Shown here: in pieces, positions 1 to 11,788 of the stretch
How the letters are laid out: every line of letters begins with the position of its first letter
Position numbering within the stretch: position 1 is the first letter of the stretch
From: Dermacentor variabilis
Lineage: Eukaryota > Arthropoda > Arachnida > Ixodida > Ixodidae
NCBI RefSeq assembly: GCF_050947875.1
Contig: NC_134570.1
Coordinates: 240,614,584-240,678,583 of the forward strand
DNA length: 64,000 nt
Direction of reading: 5' to 3'
Notes under the pieces: model-generated
Told to the model about the DNA's origin: nothing
The model's database searches: none
What the model saw: the letters and a program-made list of their open reading frames with translations, nothing else
Position numbers and translations under genes: made by a program

Positions 1-659
1 CGCTAGCAACACGCATCCTTTACACACTGCAAAGAGCGACATGCTAACTAGAGCTTACTGGGTGCGTCATTTAAACATATAGGCCTCAGTGGGCTGTAAC
101 ACATTCTTGGCTATAACAGGATGCACCAAATACTGTAATACTATTGAAAACATGCTGCTCAATTTTCAGTGCACATCTGAGAAACTTGAGAAACAAGCTG
201 CAGATGTTTTTCCCGACCACCTCACAGTGACTGACCGTCACCTGAGTTGTACGCACCTTAATGACCACTTGCCAAGGAAGGAATGAAAAGCCTCTATATA
301 CGATGGCAGAACCTGTTGTTGCTCTCGACCATGTCAACACTTAAAGTGCACATGGCAAAGATGGAGTAATTTTTCAGATATTGAGGAATCTTGCCGAAAC
401 AAGGAAGCAAGCACTATTGCTTGTAATCAATGAAATCTGGAATATTGGAATTCCCCACAGAGGGGAAACACTTGGTCATGATGCCACTACCGAAACCAGG
501 GAAGAAACCTGACACCATAGACAACCTTTGATCAGTCTCACTCACATTGACAGTGTGCATATTGACTGAAGGAATGTGCCTCGCGAGGCTGAACCAGCAT
601 CTGGGAAAGACAAGACAATTTCCACCTGTGCCATATTGGTTTCTGACCTAAGCCTCTTT
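1..659. other. Spacer without recognised gene
   Basis: AT-rich sequence. Short open frames exist on both strands, but none carries a motif, splice signal or repeat family that I recognise. Confidence 0.6.
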
Positions 660-923
660 CTGCATCATCATCATCAGCCTGGTTACGCCCACTGCAGGGC
701 AAAGGCCTCTCCCATACTTCTCCAACAACCCCGGTCATGTACTAATTGTGGCCATGCCGTCCCTGCAAACTTCTTAATCTCATCCGCCCACCTAACTTTC
801 TGCCGCCCCCTGCTACGCTTCCCTTCCCTTGGGATCCAGTCCGTAACCCTTAATGACCATCGGTTATCTTCCCTCCTCATTACATGTCCTGCCCATGCCC
901 ATTTCTTTTTCTTGAACTGCATC
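660..923 (-). mobile_element. RTE-clade LINE, 5'-truncated 3' end copy A
   Basis: On the minus strand this encodes the C-terminal tail of an RTE-type reverse transcriptase polyprotein, with WAWAGHVMR, DNRWS and KVRWADEIKKFAG. The same tail is seen in the larger RTE copy at 58563-60790. On the plus strand it begins with an ATC microsatellite, which is the 3' tail of the element. CTGCATC occurs at 660-666 and again at 917-923, a plausible 7-bp target-site duplication that overlaps the tail repeat. Only about 250 bp were inserted, as expected from incomplete target-primed reverse transcription. Confidence 0.8.
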
Positions 924-1363
924 AAACCATCGCCAATGCCAGCCACTTTGGAGGAAAGATGTATGGGTTCTTAGTCACAGTCCAACCAAGAAGGATGTTG
1001 AGCACAGTCTGCAATGAGGAGGTACTGGTGGCCTTACGTGAAGCCTGCCCAGGCATTAGTGTTGCGAAAGCCTCTTATGCAACCATATGTTTGAATATGA
1101 AGTTATAGTAAACAGCCAAAGACTTTTACCAACTGCACAGGTGGAAATGCAGGTAAAACCCGGACCAGCACACTTGGTTGCAGGAGTGATTCGCTGATGA
1201 GGTAAGAAGATGACTTAACAGCTGGTGATAAGGTACACCGAATGCAGGTATGCGCAGTATGTATACATACTGTTAGGCTGAAACAGATTAATTTTCTCCA
1301 AAGCAATATCAAAAGCTTAATTTTGTTTAGGATGCCACTCATGTGCTTTACCTAAGCGTGGAA
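924..1363. other. Spacer without recognised gene
   Basis: Unique-looking sequence between two RTE stubs. I see nothing that I can name in it. Confidence 0.5.
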
Positions 1364-1528
1364 ATCATCATCATCAGTCTGGTTACACCCACTGCAGCGC
1401 AAAGGCCTCTCCCATACTTCTCCAACTACCCCGGTCATGTACTAATTGTGGCCATGTTGTCCCTGCAAATTTCTTAACCTCATCCGCCCACCCAACTTTC
1501 TGCCGCCCTCTGCTACGCTTCCCTTCCT
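1364..1528 (-). mobile_element. RTE-clade LINE, 3' end copy B
   Basis: A second, shorter 3' stub of the same RTE family as 660-923. It has the same ATC tail followed by the same tail-coding sequence, and is clearly alignable with scattered substitutions. It breaks off near 1528, so about 160 bp remain. Two independent stubs within 900 bp, both in minus orientation, suggest a permissive target region or a local duplication. Confidence 0.78.
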
Positions 1529-3499
1529 AGTAGTGTGGACAGGGTTATATACAGCGGCATAGGCAAATGATACAACTAGATACAGCTGTTATGCGTAATA
1601 TTTTTTTCTGGACTAAATTCTTGCTCCTTGAACTCATTCGAGATCATTAACTGTAGCACCAAAGTAGTGGAACCGAACAAAGGCATGTAGCGTGCACATC
1701 TCAATTCTTCTTATGCCAGTCTTTTTTACACCAATAGCTGCTATGGGCCAACTCCCCTGGTTCTGATGTCTACTGGTGTTGTCAGTCTAATTCCCAAATT
1801 TATTGCTAGAATATTGCAGATAAAGTTCTCATTGTGATGTGTGGATTCAAACATATGATCAAAAGATCGGCAGTCCACAATCCTACATTTCAGCCACTCT
1901 GCTGAAGGTACAGTCGTGGCGAATACTGATCCTGGAGAGCGATCTAGCCAACAGGTGCCATGATTGGCTAACACCTGTTCAATGTCTGCGTGCTGTATAT
2001 AGAGCTGGCGTCCACGCCTTCAAAGTCTTACTCATCACTTTCCCCACTTGTGAAGGCAGTACTAAGTTAATTTTTCTTCTTACATGCAATGACAGTGATT
2101 GGGTGCATCTGCTTTATTAATCTTCTAGCGCTTGGCTTCTCAGATTTACTGGATGGGGCTGGTTGATGGGGCAGAGCGCGAGACCTAGCAATGGGTAGCT
2201 CAAATATAGATTTGAGAAAACCAAATTAATTCAGCAGTAAGAAGCTAAAGGGTTGTTTTTCTGGAGACCAGTGACCAAGTCTGGATGTGAAAGAGGAGGA
2301 AGAAAACTAGTCTTTCCACTTCAACACTGGGAGGCACAACTCCCACTTATTTTACTTCTTTAAAGGAGATTACTGACTTGCACTGCAAGTGTTCACTTCA
2401 ACAAACACCGAATGAAGCAAGCTTCCTGCGCATATTTCACCATTTATTGCATCACTTTCACAGTATGAGTGAAACTCCAATTTTCTTTATGCCACAACTT
2501 GCCCAATCTTGTGTTTTGCAGTAGGATGTTAGCAGTGCTATTAAGGCATTTACATATTCGTGAATAGTAGTAGAGAAAAAAAAGTAAGAAAACAGTGGCT
2601 TTTTGTGCATCGACTATGCATGCACCTGGTGCTATCATGTCGATTTTTTCAGCTATCTGCTAAACCATTCTAAACAAGAAAAGCTCATACGCAATTATTG
2701 TGCAGAGTCAGACAACTAAACGAGTATCCTTGGTAAGCAAGGTTTATTTATTTGGCGACATTTTCTGTGGCCCTGCTATTGGGCTTTCTTTTCATCCTTT
2801 TCCGCTGTGCAGATTCATTAAGAAGTGACAAGACAGTTTGACAATTTTAATAATTGAAAGACTTAGCGAAACCTTTTTTGGGTCGTTTTTTCTCGCTTTC
2901 AGACTCTGCACATTGCCTTTTAAGGCATGTTTTAAGTGTCTTTTTTTATGGAGAGGGCATGTTAACATCTTTTACACCATGTAAATTATGTGGTGCCATA
3001 GTGTGTTCTTGGATGGAGTCTTGCCCTTTCATTCAGTACAATATAATGTCGTTTTTTGTGTCGTAGGCCGTTTTACATTTGAGTACGAGTGTAGCATTTC
3101 GCTAAGTTTTGCCTCTGTCACCCAAGCTTGCAAGTTTGCTACCCACTGCTGCTGACATGTGACACACACGACTTTTGTTCAATAAAAGGAAGTCTGTCAC
3201 TTATCCTGTGCACTGGTTGTCTTTTTGAATTACAATTTCTTGCCTATATTAGTTCTTTTGTTGTATCTCAGATTAGGAATGGCTATCACAGTTGACATCA
3301 TTTAACCATATTGCACACAATGTGGATGATATGTACTTGCAATATATGGCCACCATAAATAGAAGTTAATTCAAGAATAGTGCCTTTGCATGGTGGGGCA
3401 GCCATGAATTGTAGCTATAAGTTACCAGCACTGCAAGTAGCACTGTTTGTGCAGAATATAGCTCAACTCTACTACTTTCAAACATCATTGTTTTTATCT
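1529..3499. other. Spacer, with a candidate poly(A) signal
   Basis: No coding domain recognised. AATAAA at 3181-3186 in an AT-rich context could be a plus-strand poly(A) signal, but there is no supporting upstream gene in view. Confidence 0.4.
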
Positions 3500-3870
3500 G
3501 CATTTGTATAGCTCCAGTTCCTGTGAACAATACGCATCTGGCGGAAGAGTGGCTTGCACCTGCAGTGGGGCCCAATGAATAGCCAAATTTCTGCCCGTTT
3601 TCATGTTATGAGCATATTAGTTGCGGCAGTCGTTCTTATAGTAGCCTGTTTGCCCAGTGTAGAAGCCACTGCGGGTTTCAGGATCTTGTAAACATATTCA
3701 GCTTTGCAGGGGACACAGCATCTGGCACATAGTTTGTCACAGGCCATGTTTTTGAGGCAAGTTGGGTTTACTCACTTGCAAAGAGAGAACCAAGCTTGTT
3801 GGATATGAATTAAACCACCTGTACACTCGGTGGCCTTCTTCATTTTGTGTGACATATATGGTTATAGCTA
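3500..3870 (-). pseudogene. Penelope-like element, decayed RT tail and GIY-YIG endonuclease
   Basis: The minus strand carries, in order, remnants of the region linking reverse transcriptase to endonuclease and of the endonuclease itself. First comes PYMSHKMKKATE (about 3861 downward), then CK-stop-VNPTCLKNMACDK with a cysteine-rich stretch ending KAEYVYKI. Next, in another frame, is the GIY-YIG signature SGFYTGQTGYYKND (about 3642-3675). Then NLAIHW and, in a third frame, HCRCKPLF (down to about 3513). In the PLE family these blocks are collinear: RT, linker, then GIY-YIG with a CxC cluster. Here they are spread over at least three frames with in-frame stops, so the copy is dead. The RT palm is not recognisable upstream (3870-5100). 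The identification rests on motif order, not on a database match. Confidence 0.62.
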
Positions 3871-5755
3871 CCCTTGCTTTATGCGCTTCTTGTCCGGCAG
3901 CAGTTTTGCTTTTGAAACACTCAGGATAGCTTTCAGCAAGCTGGACAGGAATAGCACTGAAAAACCAGCATATGTTAATTGTCGCACTTGTCATGCGAAG
4001 CTCCCTATAGTATGATGAGGACGGAAATTAATGAATGTGTACCTCAAGGCCTTCTAGCTTGTCATGAGTTTGGAGCAACGTGATGTATAGCACTTTTCTG
4101 ATCGCATACTTTAGGTTCAGCAGGTGTGGCCATGGTTGAAGTGCAGTGCAGGGTCAAGAAAACAAATATCTATGAGCAGCACACTGGTAAAGGAGACGCT
4201 GGGAAAACTAGTGGGAAGCCTGTTGAACATCTAATTGACCAAGTTGCTGGCTTCATCAGGCAAACTGTGATAAAGAGAAGGAAGTCATCAACACATCAGA
4301 AGGTTTTTGCGTATAGACACTGCTAAGGTTCTCAGGCACGTCTCGTAACACGCCAACAAATCTTAGTGCGCAGGCTATGCATGACCAACTACATATGCCT
4401 TCTGTTTGGACAAAGAACTGCTCATTGTAACTGATGAAGATGGAGTGGACAAAAAAACGGCAGCTCCACTAATCTGGTTTCACTGGTATCAGCCGCGCTT
4501 TGTAAATATGCATCGCCATACTCCCCACTGCCTTCTTGGTTGACATCAGCAAGGACCGGCTTGAGGCAAGGGGTAATAGACATCTTTACAAGCTAAAAAT
4601 GCACGCATGCATGGAGAGCACATTGTGTCCAAAAAGTAGGCACTTCACAGGGGCACTGGAGAAGAAACAGATTATTGACAGCGGCCAAAGGCAAGCTTAT
4701 CTGCTACTAAACACCCAACACTATTGCCACGTGACACCTCTGAAACAATCCTTCTGAAAGAAGAAATCATCCTTGTGCATCCATAAAGAAGGCGGATTGG
4801 CAAAGCCCCTTCAGCAATGCTGCCAACTTCAAAAGGCCCACTTGGCACATCCTGAATGCTTCGTTCTTAGACTTTGCTGGGTGCAAGCGTTCTACTGTCC
4901 AAAAGTTGTCATTGAGAGCACTGTTGGTTTGGTGGCAATACAGTTCAGAAGCGATTGCAAGAAACCTCCCTTCCGAGTTGGTCTGGAGGCTCATGGTGTT
5001 CACAAAGCGACACCATGAGACAAGCAAGGTGACCGGATGCCTCCAAGCCCTTGTTCGTGTATCACATTGTTCTGTTAGTAACAACAATCAGATCTGAAAC
5101 CAACAAGCTCAAGTTCAGCACTCGTGTGGTTACTGTGGAGGATCCATAATGAAAAGCACAAAACAGAATACTGAAGGTAAAGGATAAGGCACCGTTTAAC
5201 ACCTAGTATTGCTGCAGCCCACCCCCTTTTATTTTGTCTGGTCATGCTACATTTTTTCTATAGATAGGCATGAACTTATCCTGTGCACAGCTTACTGCAG
5301 AGGGTATAGGTGATGTTCCCAATCGGTGTCCGATTTTTATATACACTATGTGCTGGCTCAAAGAGGCTCGAAACACTGCAATGGAAGCTTCTAATAGAAA
5401 AGGTGCCTGGAAGAAAAAAAAGCTGTGCTGCAACCATCTTGGCAACATCTTGTCCCCTTAATAAAAATTGTGCTTCCGTATAAACTTCAGCCCTCCAGTT
5501 TAGAGTAAAGTACCAGTGCACTTATGAACAACGAATCAATTCTCAAAGAGCATGTGCAGTTCAGCCAGAAGCATAGGCATGAATCCGCATTGTGCTCCTG
5601 CATTGAAGGTGAATAATGCGTTACAAAATGACGAATGTGCCTTAGTAAGCTTCCCTTCAATATGAATTTGTAATGTACAAAGAATCGTCAATTAAGCTTA
5701 CCAAGAGCACAGATGCACTTGCAAATTATATCACAATTGAAAATAATAAGCAAAC
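3871..5755. other. Spacer, possibly eroded transposon
   Basis: This may contain the eroded RT portion of the PLE that ends at 3870, but no RT motif is readable. Short ORFs on both strands (for example 4767-5087 minus) show no domain signature. Confidence 0.4.
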
Positions 5756-6095
5756 CTATGTGCCCTTTCCACTATTAGTATGCTTTACTGCACGATGCTT
5801 ATTTCCACCTCTGTATTGCGGTGTAGCAAGCTACGAAAGAAACGTTGCATAATTGAGCTTTTTAAGATTACCTTTTTTGCCATACACCTCTGTTCTGCGG
5901 TGAAGCCTAAGCAATGTACTGCGTTGAAGCATACTAAAAGTGGAAAGGGACCACTGTCACTGGACATAAAAAGAGTTCTTTAATTATACCCTATGATTAT
6001 ACACTCGTGCAACCGCCGCCTGTCAGGTCGCCTGAGTGGACATATTATGCTGGCTGATAGCGGCCCCCTCCCACTTTTAGTATCCTTTACCGCGT
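5756..6095. repeat. Three copies of a short repeat in mixed orientation
   Basis: A block resembling 'actaaaagtggaaaggg' occurs on the plus strand near 5932-5955. It recurs in inverted orientation near 5763-5785 ('ccctttccactattagtat') and near 6068-6090 ('ctcccacttttagtatcc'). Each is associated with a 'tgctttactgca'-type motif. A related block lies at 27900-27995, so this is probably a dispersed repeat family arranged head to head here. No reading frame is apparent. Confidence 0.5.
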
Positions 6096-6266
6096 AACTA
6101 AAATGCACTGCGGCGAAGAAGCAGTACATTTGTATTGAGTGAATAAACAAATGGTTTTTACAACAGTACAGAAATAAACGCGCACCATGCATCAGTCTAC
6201 CACATGGAAGAGCGTCGCAACAAAAGGTAGCTGATTCACACAGGCTGTGTAGCCCACTTACCAGTC

Positions 6267-6278
6267 GTAAAGGCTATT
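6267..6278. repeat. Target-site duplication, downstream copy (I-type LINE)
   Basis: GTAAAGGCTATT is identical to 12313-12324 and immediately flanks the LINE on its 3' side. Confidence 0.9.
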
Positions 6279-6652
6279 TTGATGATGATGATGATGTATG
6301 GGTTTTGTGGCGCAAGGGCCAGGTATGGCCAAAGAGCGCCATGTCTGTGGTAGTGGGTGTGCAGTGTAACTATGATTACTATGAAATTGGTGTGTCGTGG
6401 CTGTAAAGAGGCCTTAAAATATACGCTCTAAAGTGCGTAAAATCTGTATGATAAAATTATGGCGATGACGTATGACTTGTACTATGAACATTTAGATGCA
6501 TATAAAAAGAATGATACGATAGGTAAAATATATCAGATTATGAGAAATGCCAGAGCACTACTGCCTCCTTAGAGCCCTTGAAACACAAGGGCCTGGAGGC
6601 ATGTGCTATGCAAAACAATTATCGCAGTGGCATCCTCTCGAGAGAGGAGGCG

Positions 6653-9600
6653 CTACGAGTTCATGGGACTAATAACATGTAAAACCACATCTCTAAGAAA
6701 ACCTAGCACTGTGTCTGTATTAAAAAGCGGTTCTGGACCAAGAAGCATTGCAGAATGAAGAGGAATGTGCTGTCGGTATGCTAATGGAAAATGTCTCTTT
6801 CTCTCAGATTCGGCTTCCTGACACTCCAGGAGGACGTGGAGTACAGTCAGCCTCTCCCCGCATCTACCACAGGTTGGAGGCTCACTTCCGGTGAGCAGAA
6901 AATTATGGGTGCCAAACGTGTGTCCTATTCTGAGACGACAGAATAGGACATCTGTTCGGCGCGATTTTGTAGTAGAGGGCCAGTATCCTAACTGTGGTTT
7001 TATCAGGTGGAGCTTATTATCCGTTTCCGCGTCCCACATGCGTTGCCAGTGGTCTCGCAATCTCCTTCGCAAGAAAGGCCTCAGATCTGTGACAGGCACC
7101 GCAGCGGTAGGGTTAACAGCTTGCAATGTGATTGACGTGGCCATCTCGTCCGCCAGAACGTTACCTTCGATTCCCCTATGGCCAGGGACCCAGCATATTA
7201 TGATATTCTGGTTAGATGAGTACGCTTTGCACAAGACCGAAAATAGTTCAATAAACACGGGATTTTTATGTTTGCTGAGTGACATTAAGGCTTTCACGAC
7301 GCTTAGAGAGTCAGTATACATCGCTGCTTTTGGAAGTTTTGATTTTCTTATATGCTTCACAGCAGAGAGTAATGCGTAGGCCTCGGCCGTAAAGATACTT
7401 GTTTCCGGATGCAGTACATCGGATTCCGAAAACGATGGGCCGACGGCTGCATAGGATAACCCGGCATTTGATTTAGAAGCGTCTGTGTAGAACTCTGCGC
7501 AGGAGTGCTTGTACTGTAGTTCTAGGAAATGCATCCGGATTTCTGCCTCAGGAGCGTGCTTTGTAACTTTTATAAAGGATATGTCACATTGTATTACCTG
7601 CCACTCCCAAGGAGGTAAGAGCTTGGTTAGGTGGATTAAGCGATGCTCGAGGAGTGGGACATGCATTTCATCGCCAAGCTCTTTCACACGCAGCGAGAAA
7701 GGCTGTCTTATAGAGGGGCGATTGCTGAAAAGTGTAGCGCACGTCATACCAGTAACGGTATCAAAACATGGATGTTCAGGATTAGAGCGTACCTTAAAGA
7801 AATATGTAACGCTGTTGTATGATCTCTGTAGGTGGAGAGACCATTGATTCGATTCGGCATATAAGCTTTCAATCGGGCTTGTTCTGAAAGCGCCCGTGGC
7901 TAAACGGATGCCTAGATGGTGAACCGGGTCTAGCATCTTTAGCGCGCTTGGGGCGGCAGAGTTATATACCACGGCACCATAATCTAATCGTGATCGGATG
8001 AGGCTCTTATACAGATTCATTAGGCACTTTCTGTCACTACCCCACGTAGTCTTGGATAGAAGTTTCATTAAGTTCATTGTTTTTAGACATTTTTCTTTCA
8101 GATATTTGATGTGCGGAATGAAAGTGAGTCTATCGTCAAGTATAATACCTAGGAATTTGTGCTCTTTGTTGATAAGAATTTTGTTGTCCGCAGAGTTCTA
8201 AGCAAGTATCCGGGGCCAGGCCTCTCTTTCGTGTAAAAAGAACACAAGAACTTTTGTGAGGATTGATTTTAAATCCATTTTTCTCTGCCCATTTTGATAT
8301 TTTGTTCAAACCATGCTGTACCTGTCTCTCGCACACTGCGAGGTTACAGGATTTAAAAGCTATTTGAATGTCGTCCACATAGATAGAGTAAAAAATGGCC
8401 GGAGGTAATGAAGCACGAAGCGTGTTCATCTTCACTATAAAGAGCGTGCAGCTAAGCACGCCTCCCTGGGGTACACCAGTTTCTTGTGTAAAAGGACGTG
8501 ACAGTACATTGCCGACTTTTACACGGAATGTGCGATTGGACAAATAGCTTTCTATGAGGTTTAGCATATTACTATGAATGACCATTTCTGCCAAGTCTCT
8601 CAAGATCCCGTATCGCCACGTTGTGTCGTATGCCTTCTCCATATCGAGGAATATGGATAGGAAAAACTGTTTGTGTACAAATGCGTCACGGATGTTTGCT
8701 TCAATACGTACAAGGTGATCAGTTGTGGAGTGCCCTTCCCTGATGCCACACTGATAGGGATCAAGCATTTTGTTCTGTTGAAGGAAATGGATGAGGCGCC
8801 GATTTATCATTTTTTCAAATACCTTACACATGCAACTTGTGAGGGCTATCGGACGGTAGCTTGCCACTGAGGAAGGATCTTTGCCTTGTTTTAAAACAGG
8901 GACCACAATGGCTTCTTTCCATGCAGTCGGAAGGTACCCTGCGTCCCAGATAGTGTTGAAAAGTGTAAGTAGTGTAACTTGCGTGTCATTGTGTAAGTTT
9001 TTCAGCATTTCATACATGATTCTGTCAGATCCCGGTGCAGAGCTCTGGCATGCGCTCAAGGCAGCTCTAAACTCTGCAATACTAAAAGGACGGTTGTATG
9101 GTTGATTTTGACGACATTTTCTGTTGAAAGGCTTACGTTCTTCTATTTGTTTGTATTTGAGGAAGGATTGTGAATAATTTGTTGAACTTGACACGTTCTC
9201 AAAATACTCCCCAAGTGAGTCTGCCTGGTCTTGCAGTGTGTCGCCCTGTGTGTTTACCAGTGGGAGTGAATATGTTTGGAGCCCTCTAATCCTATTCACC
9301 CTGTTCCAGGCTTTGGCCTCATCTCTGAACGAGTTAATACTCGATAAAAACTTGTGCCAACTTTCTCTTTTGGCCTGTCGGCGGGTTCGCCTGCCTTGGG
9401 ACTTTACTTTTTTAAAGTTCATAAGGTTCTCTGCTGTGGGAGAAGCGCTTAGCAACCCCCACGCCTTGTTCTGATTCTTACGGGTGATCCTACATTCGCT
9501 GTTCCACCACGGTACATGTCGTTTGCATGCCAGACCACTTACTTCGGATATGCATTTTGCTGCGGCATCTATTATGAATGATGTAAGATAATCCACAGCA

Positions 9601-10371
9601 GCATCAATTTCTAAAGAAGGAATGTGGGCCCATGAGATGCTGGTGAGAGTTCGAAATTTCTCCCAGTCGGCTGTGTCTATCTTCCACCTAGGAGCTTGTG
9701 GAGGATATTCGTTTTCTTTACATGTTCTTATCAGTATGGGGAAGTGGTCGCTCCCGTAAGGATTGTTTGTAACTTCCCATTCGAGTTGGGGCAGTATGGA
9801 TGGAGAAACTATGCTGAGACCAATTGAAGAGAAGGTTTTGTTTGCAAGACAGTAATATGTGGCTTCCTTCTTATTCAGAAGGCACGCACCAGAAGAGAAA
9901 AGGAACTGTTCAACAAGACGACCTCGCGCATCTATACGAGAGTCGCCCCACAGGCAACTGTGCGCATTGAAGTCGCCAAGAACAACGTAAGGTTCAGGCA
10001 ATTCGTCTATAAAGGACTGAAATTCATGTTTGTTTAATTTGTAATGTGGGGGTATGTAAAGGGAACAAAGGGTAATGTCTGTTTAGGAGAACAGCTCGAA
10101 CCGCCACTGCTTCAAGAGGCGTTTGTAGCTGTAAATGTTGACACGCAACGCTTTTATGGATGACAATGGCAACACCGCCCGATGATGCGACACCTTCATC
10201 GCGGTCTTTACGAAAGGTTATATACTGTCGGAGAAAGTTTGTGTGTTTTGATTTTAGGTGTGTTTCCTGTAAACACAGCACTTTTGGATTGTGTTGGTGG
10301 ATGAGTTCTTGTACATCGTCAAGGTTTCTCAGAAGACCTCTGACATTCCATTGTATGATTTGTGTATCCAT
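6653..10371 (-). pseudogene. LINE ORF2: endonuclease, reverse transcriptase, RNase H (two frameshifts)
   Basis: The ATG is at 10371. The first segment (10371 to about 10080) has endonuclease blocks IIQWNVRG and LCLQETHLK. A one-base frameshift near 10080 follows. The second segment (about 10080-8190) has VVLGDFNAH, GSDHFPIL, then RT blocks SYRPIALTS, DMEKAYDTTW, TGVPQGGVLS and the catalytic YVDD. A second one-base frameshift lies near 8190, in an A-rich stretch. The third segment (about 8190-6653) has the RT thumb, RNase H blocks FYTDAS, TAEAYALL, YTDSLSVVKAL and WVPGHRGIEGN, and then a cysteine-rich tail (CGRCGE). All catalytic residues that I can check are kept: Asp of GDFNAH, the YVDD aspartates, and RNase H Asp/Glu/Asp. 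The product would cut the target DNA and reverse-transcribe the element RNA. Assembly error could mimic the frameshifts. Confidence 0.9.
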
Positions 10372-10417
10372 ATTTAATGTAAATTGGTGCTGTGTATACG
10401 GAAACAGAAATAATGAA

Positions 10418-11788
10418 TTAGATTACAGAACTCTTGCGGGGGCCTGTAACCGGGGTTTTGCCTTTTTTGGAGCGTTCGAGGGAGCCTCGCCGCTCCTTAG
10501 GCGCCGTGGGGATAGGTGTTGTGTCCATTGCCTCTTGTGAGGCTCCGGACACGCGCTCTTGAGAGTGAGAAGTTTTTCGAGAGAGTCTCACCTCGGAAGG
10601 CGAGACCCCTGCGCCCACGAGCCCGGAGGTCGATGGGGCTCCCTGTGGAATTTGGCTGCGCCGGCTGTTGCCAGCGCTGGGAGGGGCCGGGGAGGTCGAG
10701 GCAGCCTCGGCTGCGCCTACTTTCGTGGCCGCTATCGGTACTGCGGGATCGCTGCGCGTAGCGCAGGTTGCCGCAGGAAACTCTTGTGGGGCCGGCAACC
10801 CAAGGGTAGCCTGGCCTGGTTGCTGGTTGGATGGAGTAGGCTTACCTACTTCCACCCTGGGGGCAGGAGCCAAAGGTACCTGCTCGCTGCACGCGGGCTG
10901 GGTACTTGGCATTGGCCGCTGCGACGCTGCCCCCCGACGCGCCGCGTCAGCATAAGGTGTGTTGTGGAAAGGTGAGCACCGTTTACGGGCTTCCTTAAAC
11001 GAAATATTTTCCTTGACTTTAAGTGTGGTTATCTCTTTTTCTTTCTTCCAGTTCGGACAAGAGCGTGAGTAGGCTGGATGGTCACCACTGCAGTTCACAC
11101 AGTGAGGTGTGCCACTGCAGTTGTCGGAGGGGTGGCCCTGGACTCCACACTTTGCACAAGTTGTTTGACCACGGCAGCTCTGCGAGCCATGGCTGAACCT
11201 CTGACATTGGAAACACCGTCTAGGGTTGGGGATAAATGGTCGAACATTTAACCTGATGTATCCTGTTTCGATTGTTTCTGGCAGTACGTTGGATGAAAAT
11301 GTTAGGATAAGATCTTTAGTGGGGATTTCCTTGTTGTCTCGTCTAATTTTAATACGTTTTACGTCAGTAACATTTTGTTCTTTCCACCCTTCCAGGAGTT
11401 CAGTTTCTGTCAAGTCTAGGAGGTCTGCCTCTGACACGACTCCCCGAGAGCTGTTCATTGTTCGGTGTTGTGAAATAGAGATTGGTATGTTACCAAATGT
11501 CACAAGACTGCCAAGCTTCTCGTACTGATGTTTCTGAGGGATCTCAAGGAGAAGGTCTCCGCTAGCCATTTTCGTTACCTTATAGCCTGACCCTAAGGCT
11601 TCGGTCAAAGATTTTGCTACTCTGAATGGATAAATAAATCTAGCTTGTTTATCAGGATTCTCACTGTGTACTACGTGGTATCTTGGGTAGGTCTCTTTCG
11701 TGCGGTTGAAACAAGTGCTTAAGTCTTCGGTGCGTCCCCTCTTCTGAGGGTGACGATCAAGTAGGCGGGGAAATGCGGGTGTTCCCAT
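10418..11788 (-). CDS. LINE ORF1, gag-like RNA-binding protein with zinc knuckles
   Basis: This is an open frame of 456 codons from the first ATG (11788) to the stop at 10418. A longer frame upstream has only a TTG, so I chose the ATG. Residues about 1-190 form a basic region without a repeat. Three consecutive CCHC-type zinc knuckles follow at about 192-205 (CFQC…H…C), 211-224 (CAKC…H…C) and 230-244 (CVNC…H…C). The last third is rich in Pro, Ala and Ser with a basic end. This is the usual layout of ORF1 proteins in the I and Jockey groups, which coat element RNA and chaperone integration. The coding strand is unusually GC-rich in the last third (10440-10960), unlike its surroundings. It is the only apparently undamaged protein-coding frame with a clear identity in the window. 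Confidence 0.9.
   Translation of the reverse strand: MGTPAFPRLLDRHPQKRGRTEDLSTCFNRTKETYPRYHVVHSENPDKQARFIYPFRVAKSLTEALGSGYKVTKMASGDLLLEIPQKHQYEKLGSLVTFGNIPISISQHRTMNSSRGVVSEADLLDLTETELLEGWKEQNVTDVKRIKIRRDNKEIPTKDLILTFSSNVLPETIETGYIRLNVRPFIPNPRRCFQCQRFSHGSQSCRGQTTCAKCGVQGHPSDNCSGTPHCVNCSGDHPAYSRSCPNWKKEKEITTLKVKENISFKEARKRCSPFHNTPYADAARRGAASQRPMPSTQPACSEQVPLAPAPRVEVGKPTPSNQQPGQATLGLPAPQEFPAATCATRSDPAVPIAATKVGAAEAASTSPAPPSAGNSRRSQIPQGAPSTSGLVGAGVSPSEVRLSRKTSHSQERVSGASQEAMDTTPIPTAPKERRGSLERSKKGKTPVTGPRKSSVI

Noticed and set aside
6891..9474. Plus-strand open frames inside the LINE
   Set aside because: They are antisense shadows of ORF2 without domain content.
10516..10975. Plus-strand open frames of 81-138 codons
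   Set aside because: They are antisense shadows of the GC-rich 3' part of LINE ORF1.
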